Origin: Desmodus rotundus
Lineage: Eukaryota > Chordata > Mammalia > Chiroptera > Phyllostomidae
Direction of reading: 5' to 3'
DNA: 64,000 nucleotides
NCBI RefSeq assembly: GCF_022682495.2
Contig: NC_071389.1
Span: forward strand, 101,783,951 to 101,847,950
This document shows positions 12,301 to 24,300 of the stretch, one piece after another. The notes below the pieces were generated by a model. That model did not search any database, was not told where the DNA came from, and saw only the letters and a program-made list of their open reading frames with translations. The number at the start of each line of letters is the position of its first letter. Position 1 is the first letter of the stretch. Both the position numbers and the translations under genes were made by a program.

Positions 12301-15300
12301 AGCAGTTCTGATGGTACTGTGCAGAGCAAGACACCGGCCAGCCTTTATGGGCTTCCTCTGCCTGAAAGACCAAGGAAGTAAGTGAGACGCAGGGGTGTTT
12401 TTAAACCTTGCACATTTAAAGTGGACTTTTAAAAAATACTAACAGTGACTTTAGCTCTCCTATGATATTTGAAAGAAAATTGGTTACTATTACATCTTAA
12501 ATATAGAGTCCTATTAAAAGAAATTTCTAGAAAATAATTTCAATGTTTCATTTAATTCTGGTTGGATTATAATTTTACCAGTGCTGACTTGTCAGCTCTG
12601 ATTTTTTTTTTTTTTCAAACTGCTCCACCAGTCCTAGCACAGAACCACTGTTTACATTTTACAGTCTACTGGCACATGAGATAGTGTGTAGTGGATTTAG
12701 AATAAAGCTTATTTACTGTCATAACTGTTGTTCCATATGGTATCCTTTATATTTTTATAATACTAGCATTAGAAACATAACCAGATCTAATGGCCAGTGG
12801 TTCAAAATGAATGCTACAGTGAGGTAGAGAGACAGGATTGGCTTTCTACTCAAGTGACCCAGGGGAGTTCCTGAGGTGTCAGTTCAGTGGGAGTGTTGCT
12901 GGATTAATTCACTTCCATAAATATATACTGAATACCTACCACGTGCCAGGCACGGTATTTAATTCATATATACTCTTTAGCATTAAGAATTTGGAAATTT
13001 GTATGCATTTCCAAAAGGAAGACAGTATGTTAATCTAGCAGTGTAACATTTAAAAACTTTATTGTCAATCATAACTCAAACAAACGGTGTTTTTGTGGGG
13101 TTGATTTTTTTAAGTGGTCTCTTTATAGGACTCATTGAACAGCTGCACTGTTCGTCCACTAAATCATTTTCTCCTGAGGGATTTCAGAAGCCAGGAATAC
13201 TGTCAGCTGCACAGGTATTCTGAAGTTAAATAAAAATCATGTGAGAGTGAATTAATTTTATTTTGTATTTGACATTTAAAAACTTCTAAATTCTTACTTT
13301 TTTAAAATGGGGAGTTCATGAAGGGTTTTTTTGTGCTGTTACTGCCATATTTGCCTTAAACGATACTGCTGTCCTAGGAAACGGACCTCAGTACTCACCC
13401 TTACAATCTCCGGGCCCGCGTCGTCCTGTCCTGAGAGTGGTCTGCTCTGTGCGGTTCAGGTGCTGTCTGACCTGCCAGTGGGCTGTGGGGGTTGTGCTGA
13501 TGCCTGTAGAGTTTCAAATGGCTGTGAAAGATTTCATTTATATTAAGTAAAAATTTTGTATGTATATAAAAGTTATAAGAATAATAAAATGAACACCAGA
13601 TAATAAATGTATACCAACCATCCAGATTAAGAAATAGTATATTGCCCTGGCTGGCCTAGCTCAGTGGATTGAGCACGGGTTGCAAACCAAAGTGTTGCCA
13701 GTTCGATTCCCAGTCAGGGCACATGCCTGGGTTGTGGGCCAGGTCCCCAGTGGGGGCCACATGAGAGGCAACCACACATTGATATTTCTCTCTCTTTCTC
13801 CCCCTCTTCCCCTCTCTCTAAAAATAAATAAATAAAATCTTTAAAAAAAATTAAAAAAAAAAAAGAATACCTTAAAAAAAAAAAAGAAATAGTATATTGA
13901 TAGAGCCTATTCTTCCCTTAATATTTACCTGGAGTTTTTAACAAGCATGGTTTGTTTTTTTTGTTGCATAAGTTATTTCTGGCAAATGATTTTTTTCATC
14001 ATGTTTGCAAAAGAAGGCTATGAGTAAATTTCCTGCCAGTATTGATGGACTTTTTCCCATTCTCTACGAGCTCTGATTGTGTAATATGGCAGCAGCACCC
14101 TCCAGATGGAAATTGGAACACAAGGTCAGAGATGGTCACGGAACTTCTTAAAGGTGGTTATTCCTTAGAATAAATTTTTCCATGTGAAAATTAGTCTTGA
14201 GACTAATTTTATATGAGCTGTGTCTCAATAGTTTTGAAAGCTAACTCATGTAATTTATATTTACATATGAAGACATTGCTAATGACCAAAGAGAGAGCTT
14301 CCCAATTTCATGGAAAAGATTTGGAGCTGTCATGTTGGTTATTTGCTGTTACTTTTAGAGAAAAATCTAATATGGGGTGGCTTATACAAAAACTTCATAG
14401 TAACTGTAGTACTGTTGTGGTTAGGAGTTGTTTTGGAGTTTGCAGCATAACAATTGGACTTAGAACTACTGTACATGAGATTTGTCTTCTATATAAGACT
14501 TACCTTGTACATTTCTGCAGTGTCTGATGTTAGGTATATACACACAATATATTTTTTAGACCCATTTCAGATTCACACCAAAAGTGAGTGAAAACAAAGA
14601 GTTCCTTATATCCTCCCCACTCCCCAAACACGTGGCCTTCCCACTATCAACAGATGGTACATTTACTACAGTTGATGAATCAGCACTGACATGTCCAAAT
14701 CACTTAAAGTCCACAGTTCACACCAGGGTTCACTCTTAGTGTTGTCCATTCTCTGGGTTTGGAAGATGGAAATTATCATGTACCCACCATTATAGTGTCA
14801 CCCAGAGTAGTTTCACTGCCCTGAAAATCCCTTGTGCTCTGCCTGTTCATACCTCGACCCCACCCCCTGGCAACCATGGATATTTTTATTTTCTCCATAT
14901 TTTTGCCTTTTCCAGAATGATATGTAGTTGGAATCAAATGGTAATATTAGATTCAGTTTCTGAAATTTAATTTAAAGGCAAAAAGAGGACCAATTCACAT
15001 ACTGAAAGTTTTCTTTCCAAAGCTTTGTTTGGCAGCATCTTCATAAATGCAATTAATGGCTTTTTTATATATTCATACCAGACAAAGGCAGACTTTTTTG
15101 TATGGCTGAAGATCTATAGACTCCTAAACACTTCCAAGATAATTATGGGCATTGAAATGTAAGTGCTGATTCCATATTTTGATCACCTTCCCCACCCTTC
15201 ATTCTCAAATGGAGTAAAGTGGGGTCAAGTAGTTTCATAAGCTCTAAGCCCCTTTCCAAAGCCTTTCTGGCAGCAGGCCTGCCAATACTTGGGGTGTGAG

Positions 15301-18300
15301 CACATAGTGTCTTGCTGGTACGCCGCAGTCATCACTGTGCACGTGCTCGGGCTTGGCTGCTGGGTGTTGGCCAGGGTGGCCGTGGAGCAGGGCCAAGGGT
15401 TTATGAAAAAGCACCCGGTTAGGTTTCAGCTCTCTGCGATTAGGCAGAAAGCTTTAGTTGCCGGTTGTCATTAACCACATTTCTCATACTTTGCCTGATG
15501 AGTTACTTGGTCTTCAGAAGGAGCCAGAAGGCTCTTTAGCACTTTTTAGTTATTATTTTAAAGTACCATCTGATGAATGGGAGGGCTTCCTAGGAGTGAC
15601 TGTTGAACTCTGTCAACAAAAAGGTGTTCACATTTTATTTGTACTTTTCTGTATATGAATAAACTGTAATAGCATGCATGATAAATGTACTAAAAGAACA
15701 ATGAAGGTAGTTTTTGGAATATACCCCGCTTCTTTCTTGACACACTGGAGGTCAGAGGATGCTACTCCCTAGGTTCCTCTTAAGATGTGGTACCAGTTTG
15801 TTTATTTTGGCAAGAGAAACTGTTAAGACTTAACAATTGATGTCTGCAAAACACATGCTTTGTGAAGTGTATAAACAGGCCACAGATGTTTCTGTGGGAA
15901 GAAAGGATCTTCGATCTTCATATTCCCATGCTTAGCTCTTAGCATTCGGTAACTGTTCAGGAGTAAAACCACCTTCTTCTCCTGCTGCTAATAACAAATT
16001 GAGGATAGCGTTAGCCTTTTTTAGCACTGTGTTTGATCATTTATATATTCCTTCTTTAGTCCTCAAAACCACTATGGATGATATGGATGATTCTATTATA
16101 TCATGTTTGATACAGATGAAAAACATATGTTATACTGAAATATAATACAATGACCATGAGTGAACCCATGACCTAGTGGAAGAATGTTACAGGTACCATG
16201 GTTGATGGTACTAGTGTGCCCCTCCCATGGATAGTTAGTTTCCATATACCTTTTACCAAGTTTCCCTAACATTATTATGTCTTCAGTCACAGTTCTTGCC
16301 AAACTTGCAGGTATAAAACATGGTCTTAATTTGCTTTCCCAGGTCCTAATGACATTGAACATCTTTTCATATTGTAAATGTATAATGCCCACGGTCATTT
16401 GTATGAAAGACTGGTTTAGTTCATTGCCCCTTTCCTATTAGGTTGTCTTTTACGGATTTGCACAAATTCTCTTTATATCATGTTACGGCTCTGTTTTCCC
16501 ATCTTGTGGCCCCTCTTCTCACTTTGTGGTATTTTTTTTTTCTCTTTAAGTTGAAATCACTTTAGATTTGCAGAGAAGTTGCCAAGATAGTACAGTTTCT
16601 ATATACCTTTTACCAAGTTTCCCTGATATTACCATCTTATATAACCATGGTACATGTCAAACCTAACAAATTAATAGCATTACATTTTTATTAATGAAAC
16701 TGCATGCTTTATTTGGAGTTCACCGCTTTTCCCACCAGTGTTGTTTTTCTGTTCCAGGAACTAGTCCCGGACTCCATATTGCATTTAGACTTTGTGATAT
16801 CTTGTGATGAGCAAGCGTTTTTCATTGTAGTTGAACTCACTGTCATTTCTTTTGTGGTTTGCATAATTAGCTCCTTGTTTCAGATATTTACCCTTCCTAT
16901 GTTTTCTTCTAAATGCTTTAAAAGTTTGCCTTTCATGCCCTGGCCTGGTAGTTTGGTTGGTTAGAGCATCCTCCCAATTCACCAGCATTGTGGGTTCAAT
17001 CTCTGGTCAGGGCACATACAAGAGCCAACCAATGAGTGCATAAGTAAATGGAACAACAAATAGATGTGTCTCTCTTTTCCTCCCTTCCTCATTTTCTCTA
17101 AAATCACTCAATAAAAAATTTAAAAGTTTGCCTTTCATGACTTTATCACCTTAGAATTTCATTTTGAATATGGTATCAGGATCTAATTTCATTTCTTTCC
17201 ATATAGCTAATAGGTTTTTTCCAGCAACATTTATTCATTTATATTTGTAATTTCTGTTCTTTCCCCCCCTAGTTTTATTGAGAATATCATTGTATAAGTT
17301 TAAGGTATACAAAATGATGGTTTGACCTACACATATTGTGCAATGATAACCACAGTACATTCAGCTAACATCTGTCATCTCATATAGATACAATAAAATA
17401 AAGGAAAAAAAATCTCGTGGTATGAGAACTCTTAGGATCCACTCTCAAGATCTTTCATATCACACGGCAGTGTTAGCTAGTCATCAAGTTGTACATCACA
17501 TCCCGAGTGCTTATTTATTTTATAACTGCAAGCTTGGACCATTTTGACCCTTTTCTTCCATCCCCCACCTCTGGTAATCACAAAGCCACAAGTCTGTTTT
17601 TTGTGAGTCTGGTGGGGTTTTTTTTTTATTCTACATATAAGTGAGATACGGTGTTTGCCTTTCTTTTTCTGACGTATTTCACTTAGCATAATGCCTTCAG
17701 GGTCCATCCATGATATCGAAACGGTAGGATTTCCTCATTTTTATGGCTGAATAATATTCCATATTGTGTGTGTGTGTTTATATATAACAATTTATTTATC
17801 CATTAATCCATTGATGGGACACTGAGGTGGTTTCCATATCTGGGCTATTGTAAATAATAATGCTGTATGCATGGAGGTACATATATCTTTTTGAGATAAT
17901 GTTTTTGTTTCCTTTGGATATATTTCCAGAAGTGGAACTCCTGGGTTAAATGTTAGTCCTATTTTTTAATTTTATGAAGAATCTCCATACTAGATTCCAC
18001 AGTGGCTGCTTCAATTTACATTCCCACCAAAAGTGCACAAGGTTTACCTTTTCACCACATCCTTGCCAACACGTGTTATTTCTTGTGTTTTTGATGACAG
18101 CCATTCTGAGAGGTGTGAGGGAGGTGGTATTTCATTGTGGTTTTGATTTTCATTTCCCTGATGATCAGTGATGTTGAGCTCCTTTTTATGTATCTGTTGG
18201 CCACCTGTATGTCTTCTTTGGAAAAATGTCTATTCAGGCCCTTTGCCCATTTTTAATCTTACTGTTGTTGGTTATTTTATTTTTCAATTTTTTTGAAAAT

Positions 18301-21300
18301 TTTTTTTAGTAGGAACTAATTTTTTAAATATATTTTATTCATTATGCTATTACAGTTGTCTGATTTTTCTCCCTCTTTATTCTCCTCCACCCTGCATCCC
18401 CATCTGCATCCTCCCCCGCCCCCCTGCCTTAGTTTATGTCCATGGGTCATACATATAAGTTCTTTGGCTTCTCCATTTCCCATACTGTTCTTAACCTTCC
18501 CCTGTCTATTTTCTACCTACCATTTATGTTTCTTATTCCCTGTACCTTTTCCCCCATTCTCCCTCCTACCCCTCCCTGCTGAAAACCCTCCATGTGATCT
18601 CCATTTCTTTGGTTCTGTTCCTGGTATAGTTGTTTGCTTAGTTTTTGTTTTTGTTTTTTTAGGTTTTCTTGTTGCTAGTTGTGAATTTGTTATCATTTTA
18701 CTGTTCATATTTTTTATCTTTTTTTTTTTTTTTTTTTTTAGTTAAGTCCCTTTAACATTTCATATAATAAGGGCTTGGTGATGATAAACTCTTTTAACTT
18801 GACCTTATCTGGGAAGCACTTTGTCTGCCCTTCCATTCTAAATGATAGCTTTGATGAGTAGAGTAATCTTGGATGTAGGTCCTTGCCCTTCGTGACTTGG
18901 AAATAAATACTTCTTTCCAGCCCCTTCTTGCCTTTAAGGTTTCTTTTGAGAAATCAGCTAATAGTCTTATGGGAACTCCTTTGTAGGTAACTGTCTCCTT
19001 TTCTCTTGCTGCTTTTAAGATACTCTGCTTCTCTTTAATCTTGGCTAATGTAATTCCCATGTGCCTTGTTGTGTGCTTCCTTGGGTCCAACTTCTTTGGG
19101 ACTCTCTGAGCTTGCTGGACATCCTGGAAGTCTATTTCCTTTACTAGATTGGGGAAGTTCTCCTTCTTTCTTTGTTCAAATAAGTTTTCAATTTGTTGCT
19201 CTTCCTCTTCTCCTTTTGGCACCCCTATGATTTGGATGTTGGAAAGTCTAAAGTTGTACTGGAGGTTCCTCAGCCTCTCCTCATTTTTCCGAATTCTTGT
19301 TTCTTCATTCTGTTCTTGTTGAATGTCTCTTTTCTTCCTTCTGGTCCACACGGTTGATTTGAGTCCCGTTTCCCTTCCCGTCACTATTGGTTCCCTGTAC
19401 ACTTTCCTTTATTTCACTTAGCAGAGCCTTCAGTTTTTCATCTAATTTGCAACCATATTCAGCCAATTCTGTGAGCATCCCCATTACCAGTGTTTTGAAC
19501 TGTGCATCTGATAGGTTGGCTCTCTCTTTGTCGCTTAGTTGTATTTTTTCTGGAGCTTTGATCTGTTCTTTATTTGGGCCTTTTTTTTTTTTTTTTTTTT
19601 TTTGGTCTCAGAGAGCCTGTTACATTCTAAGGGGCGGGGCTTTAGGTATGTGCTAGGGCAGGGCCACCCACGTTGCTGCATTGTGACGCTGTATGTGGGG
19701 GAGGGGTCCAATAGGGAACAGTGCTGCTTGCTCTGCTCTCTGCTGTTTTCAGTCACTCCCGCCAATACCCACAAGGAAATTGGGCCCTTCTGGTGCTGAC
19801 TCTTGGGTGGGTGGGTTTGTGTACATTCTAGGAGCCTGTGGGTCTCTTTGACAGACTCCCCTGTGAGGCTGGGAGTTTTTCCTGCTGCATCCCCCACAGG
19901 ATTTTCAGTCAGAGGTTTTGAGGCTTTATTTCCCTGTGCTACAGCCCTGGGTTGCGCAGTCTTTCTCGTTCCCCAGTTGTTCCTCCAGGTTGATGCACAT
20001 AGAAATGTGGGACCGCCTGGTCCGCCTGCCGCTGCCTCACTCAGTCCACCAACTGCCACCTTGCTGTGGGTCCTCTTCGCTCCAGCTTCCCCTCTCCACC
20101 CTTCCCTACCAGTCTGGATGAGTGTGTCTTTAACTCCTTGGTTGTCGGACTCCCATACAGTTCAATTTTCTGGCAATTCTGGTTGTTTTTTGTTTTTAAA
20201 TTTTTTATTGTCCTTCTTTTGGTTGTGCCAGGGAGCACAGTATGTCTACCTATGTCTCCATCTTGGCTGGAAGTCTTGCTTTTTAGTTTTATGAGTTCTT
20301 TATTTATTTTGGATATTAACCCCAGAACAGATACATGGTTTGCAAAATACTTTTTCCCATTCAGTAGGTTGTCTTTTTACTTTTTTTTTTTTCATCCTGC
20401 AACATGTATTAAATAGACCTTCTTTCTCAATGAGAATGATTTCCTGGATTTTGCTGTCATATATCTAGTCCTCACATATAGATGGGTTTTTTTTGATTGG
20501 TCAGTTTGTCTAACCTGTATTTTACTTTGAGTAGATGTCTGGGTATGATAGGACAAGTGTTGTTCTTTCCTTTCTTCTTGTCTCCACTTTCCAGTTTTTT
20601 AGAAGGGTCTTGGATGTACTTGCTTTTTTCTTTTTTTTTTTTTAATATTTTGTTTATTTATATATAGAGAGGGAAGAAAGTGAGAAAGAGAGGGAGAGAC
20701 ATTGATGTGAAAGAGATATAATTGACTGGTTGCCTCTCGCACGCCCCCAACTGAAGACCTGGCCTGCAAACCCAGGCATGTGCCCTGACTGGGAATCAAA
20801 TTGGTGACCTTTTGGTTCACAGGCTGGCACTCAGTGCACTGAGCCACACCAGCTAAGACTTCGTGTTCTTTCATATAAATTTTCTGTTGTAAAGTTGGGT
20901 TGGGTTGGGATTATAGGCAACCTTTAGTGAGAAGTGGGCATCACGACTTTATCAACACTATCCATAAATGTATTTTTCTATACGAATTTAAGTCTAATTT
21001 ATCTTCTTTTAATAAAGGAACATTTTTTTCTCTAGTACCTTATATTTTTGTTGCTATTATAAGTAGTCCCTTTTTTAAGCCTGGTTTTTCAGATTGCTGC
21101 TGGTATAGGGAAATGTAGTTGATGTTTTTATATTGGTATGATATATACTAGCCTTTCAAAATTCTTATTGGTTCTAATAATTTGTCCTTAGAGTCTTTTT
21201 AGTTTTATATGGACAATTATATCATCTGTGAGTAATGACAATTTTGCTTTTTTGTGGTCTTCACAATTTCTATTCCTTTTTTGTAAAAAGATTTTATTTA

Positions 21301-24300
21301 TTTTAGAGAGGGGAAAGGAGGGAGAAAGAAAGGGAGAAAAATAAGAGTGTGTGGTTGCCTCTCACACACCCCCTGCTGGGCACTTGGCCCGCAACCCAGG
21401 CATGTGCCCTAGACTGGGAATCGAACCAGTACTCTTTGATTCACAGGCTGGCACTCAATACAATGAGCCAAACCAGCTAGGGCTGTACTACTTTTTCTTA
21501 TTGTACAAAGTTGAATACAAGTGGAAACTAAAGACATCTTCTCTGGCTCATCATTGGAAATAACGTTTGCTGTACATTTTTGAGCTATCTTTTATCAGAA
21601 TTGCTCATAGGTTTTTTAAAAACATGAGTATTAAAAATTACTAAGTATGTTTCTACTTAATCTAGTAATGTGATAAATTGCTCTTACAGGTTTTTCTAAT
21701 GTTATTGCCCTTGCATTTCTGAATTGAACTTGATGACCGTGTATCTCAGTCATGTATGAACTGCTGATGTGTTTGGTGTCAGTTACACCAGCCTCACAGG
21801 TCACTCTGCAGCTGGCATTCTTTTTTCTCTTCTCAAAATCAATTTGTATAAATTGTGTTTTTGTGTTTGATTGTTTGTTTTTTGGCTAGTTCAGTAGCTC
21901 TCACCTGTAAATTTACAGAGGCTGGTATTTGGATGGGGAAGGAGGAGAATTTTACTAACTAAAAATTGTGAGAATTCAGGTTATCCCCAAATATCAAATT
22001 TAACAGTAAGGAATGTGTCTGTTTCTTGTTGGTTAAGATTTTACTTTTTCCTTCACATTTATAATTAAAATTTTGTTACTAAGATAATTTCAGAATACAG
22101 TTTTAATGTTGTAAAAATGTTATATGTTCATTGGTAAAAGTAATTCAAACTTACGAATTTGAATTAAAATTCTCAAACTCTCATCATTTACCATTTTCCT
22201 GTTATCTCTTTATTCATACATCAAATTATATAATACCTTCTTCTCCCTGACTATGGACATTTAATACTTATTCATTATTTTTAAAAATTAATTTGAAAAA
22301 GCAAAAAATTAGAAATAAACCATATCCTTGTAATTTCACCTTCTGAAACTTGTTAATATTATGATGTATTTTTCCAGATTTTAAGGCATGCCAATTAGAG
22401 TTAAATAAAAACAAAATCATTACTTTTATTTATATTATTATATTTTTATGTCATCAATTGGTGTTCAAAATCATGGTTTTTAATGTAAAAGATTAGGAGA
22501 ATGGTTCGATAACTTTATTTGCAGTGTTTCAAGTAATGATGCAGCAAACATTCTTACAGGTAAATGACCATGTGACTCCTGTTAGTAGACATTCTAAAAT
22601 CACTTTCATCTTTCAATTAACCCTTCAGCTGGTGTCTTGTCCACTTAAGGCCACTCTTCACAGCTGCTGTTCATGAATCAGGAAGTCTTTAGAAGAGTGA
22701 GTATGTCATAGAGCAGGCGGGTCAAACTCATTTTCACCAGGGGCCACATCAGCCTTGCAGTTGCCTTCAAAGGGCCGAATGTAATTTTAGGACTCTGTAA
22801 ATGTACAAACTCCTTAACAGGGGACAAGGAGCTCTACATTTGGTAATTAGCATTGCAGTCGAAACATTTTAGGGATTAAACAAGAGAAGAAAATCAAGAC
22901 TAAAGAAAAACAACAATCTTGATATATGTACTATCAGCTTATCTGTATATAATAAATTTGACTTTTTATTTTTTAAAACATTTTAAAAAATTTTATTGAT
23001 TGATTTTAGAAAGAGGAAGGAGGGGAGGGAGAGAGAGAGAGAAACATCAGTTTGTTGTCCCACTCATTCATGCATTCATTGGTTGACTCTTGTATGTGCC
23101 CTGACTAGGGATCGAAAATGCAACCTTGGCATATTGGGACGGTGCTATAACCAACTGAGACCTACCTGGCCAGGGCTAAATTTGACTATTTAGATTTGAA
23201 GTGGGCTGGGAGATACAGTTCCTTAAGAGGATCTGGTACAAAAAGAGGAAGCTCACCTCTTCTCAGAAGTTTTTCCTACTTTAATTAAAAATTAAAAATA
23301 AAAAAAATATCTTGCAAAGCTTCAAATAGGAGACAGTGAACAGAATCCTCATTCCCACGACCACAAACGGTGCTTGAACCTGATATTTTACAGCATTCTT
23401 GAACCTTTAGGAACTTGTTTTTAGTTTCTTTTTTGATTAGTTCTAGTTATTTTAAACACTGATTTTGTTCTTTCTTGGAGACCTCAGGGCAAAAAGAGCA
23501 TTTGCTATCTTGCAGTTGCCTTTTGGCTATGTCATACTCTTTTGTAAGTCTGAAATACATTATTGATGTTAGTGATCTGATTTTTCCTGTATCTTGAAAC
23601 ATTTTGATGTTTTATGACCTCAGGAGGTATTTTACCATCACTCATCAATTCCCAGCTGTTAAAAAAGTCTAAAATAATAAGGAAGTGGAGGAGTGATGGA
23701 ATCATCTAAAGGATATAATAGTGAACTCAGTCACTACAAATGACATAAATAGCTGCTATTTGTTATTTTTCTGCTTTCGAATTGTATTTTCCAAGAAGCT
23801 ATATAGGAAGTCTAGAGATACCATCTTTTAAGTATTTTTTTTAAACTTAAGTTTCATTGGATACATAAGGAATTCAGAATTTTTCATTTTCTGTTCATAG
23901 TAGTAGGAGAAGGAAAATGCCAGAATAACACATTTCATGGTGAGAAAACAAATCAGAAGATGAATGTAAAAGAGACAGCAGCACTCCAGACACTTTAATG
24001 ATGGTCAAGTTGATAGTATAAGTGAAATCTGAGACTGAGTTGTAGCTATATCCTGGACAGATTCTTACAATTCATGAACAAACAATATATTTCCAAAGCC
24101 AAAAAGAAAATATGGCATTCTCATTACACAGGGAAACTTCACCCGATATTTTATGACAAAAGAGTTTGGACTGTCATATTTTGCTAAATGATATTAATAC
24201 GGTTGATCATTTTTGATATTCATGTAACAAAATTTACTTAATACTGTTTGTAATTGGATTAATGCTGAAAGCAGCATGTACAAAGGTGCATACTGCAAAG

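Larger units (their letters stand above)
17255..21960 (-). mobile_element. Composite antisense L1 (ORF2 C-terminus and 3' UTR) with nested insertions
   Basis: Antisense L1: 3' UTR from about 17260, then the ORF2 C-terminal region at 17477-18290. The latter is readable on the minus strand as [21 protein letters not shown]. The element resumes at about 20285 (GAGTTCTTTATTTATTTTGGATATTAACCCC) and continues through diverged ORF2 to about 21.9 kb. It is split by the HAL1-like element at 18325-20277 and by SINEs at 20622-20859 and 21286-21484. The reading frame is broken throughout. The right edge is approximate. Confidence 0.75.

Noticed and set aside
18344..18745. 133-codon plus-strand ORF, hydrophobic and proline-rich
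   Set aside because: It is the complement of the pyrimidine-rich L1/HAL1 3' UTR. There is no coding pattern.
19535..20294. Overlapping ORFs of 163-174 codons on both strands
   Set aside because: They come from the GC-rich 5' UTR of the HAL1-like element, with poly-T/poly-A translated as Phe/Lys runs.
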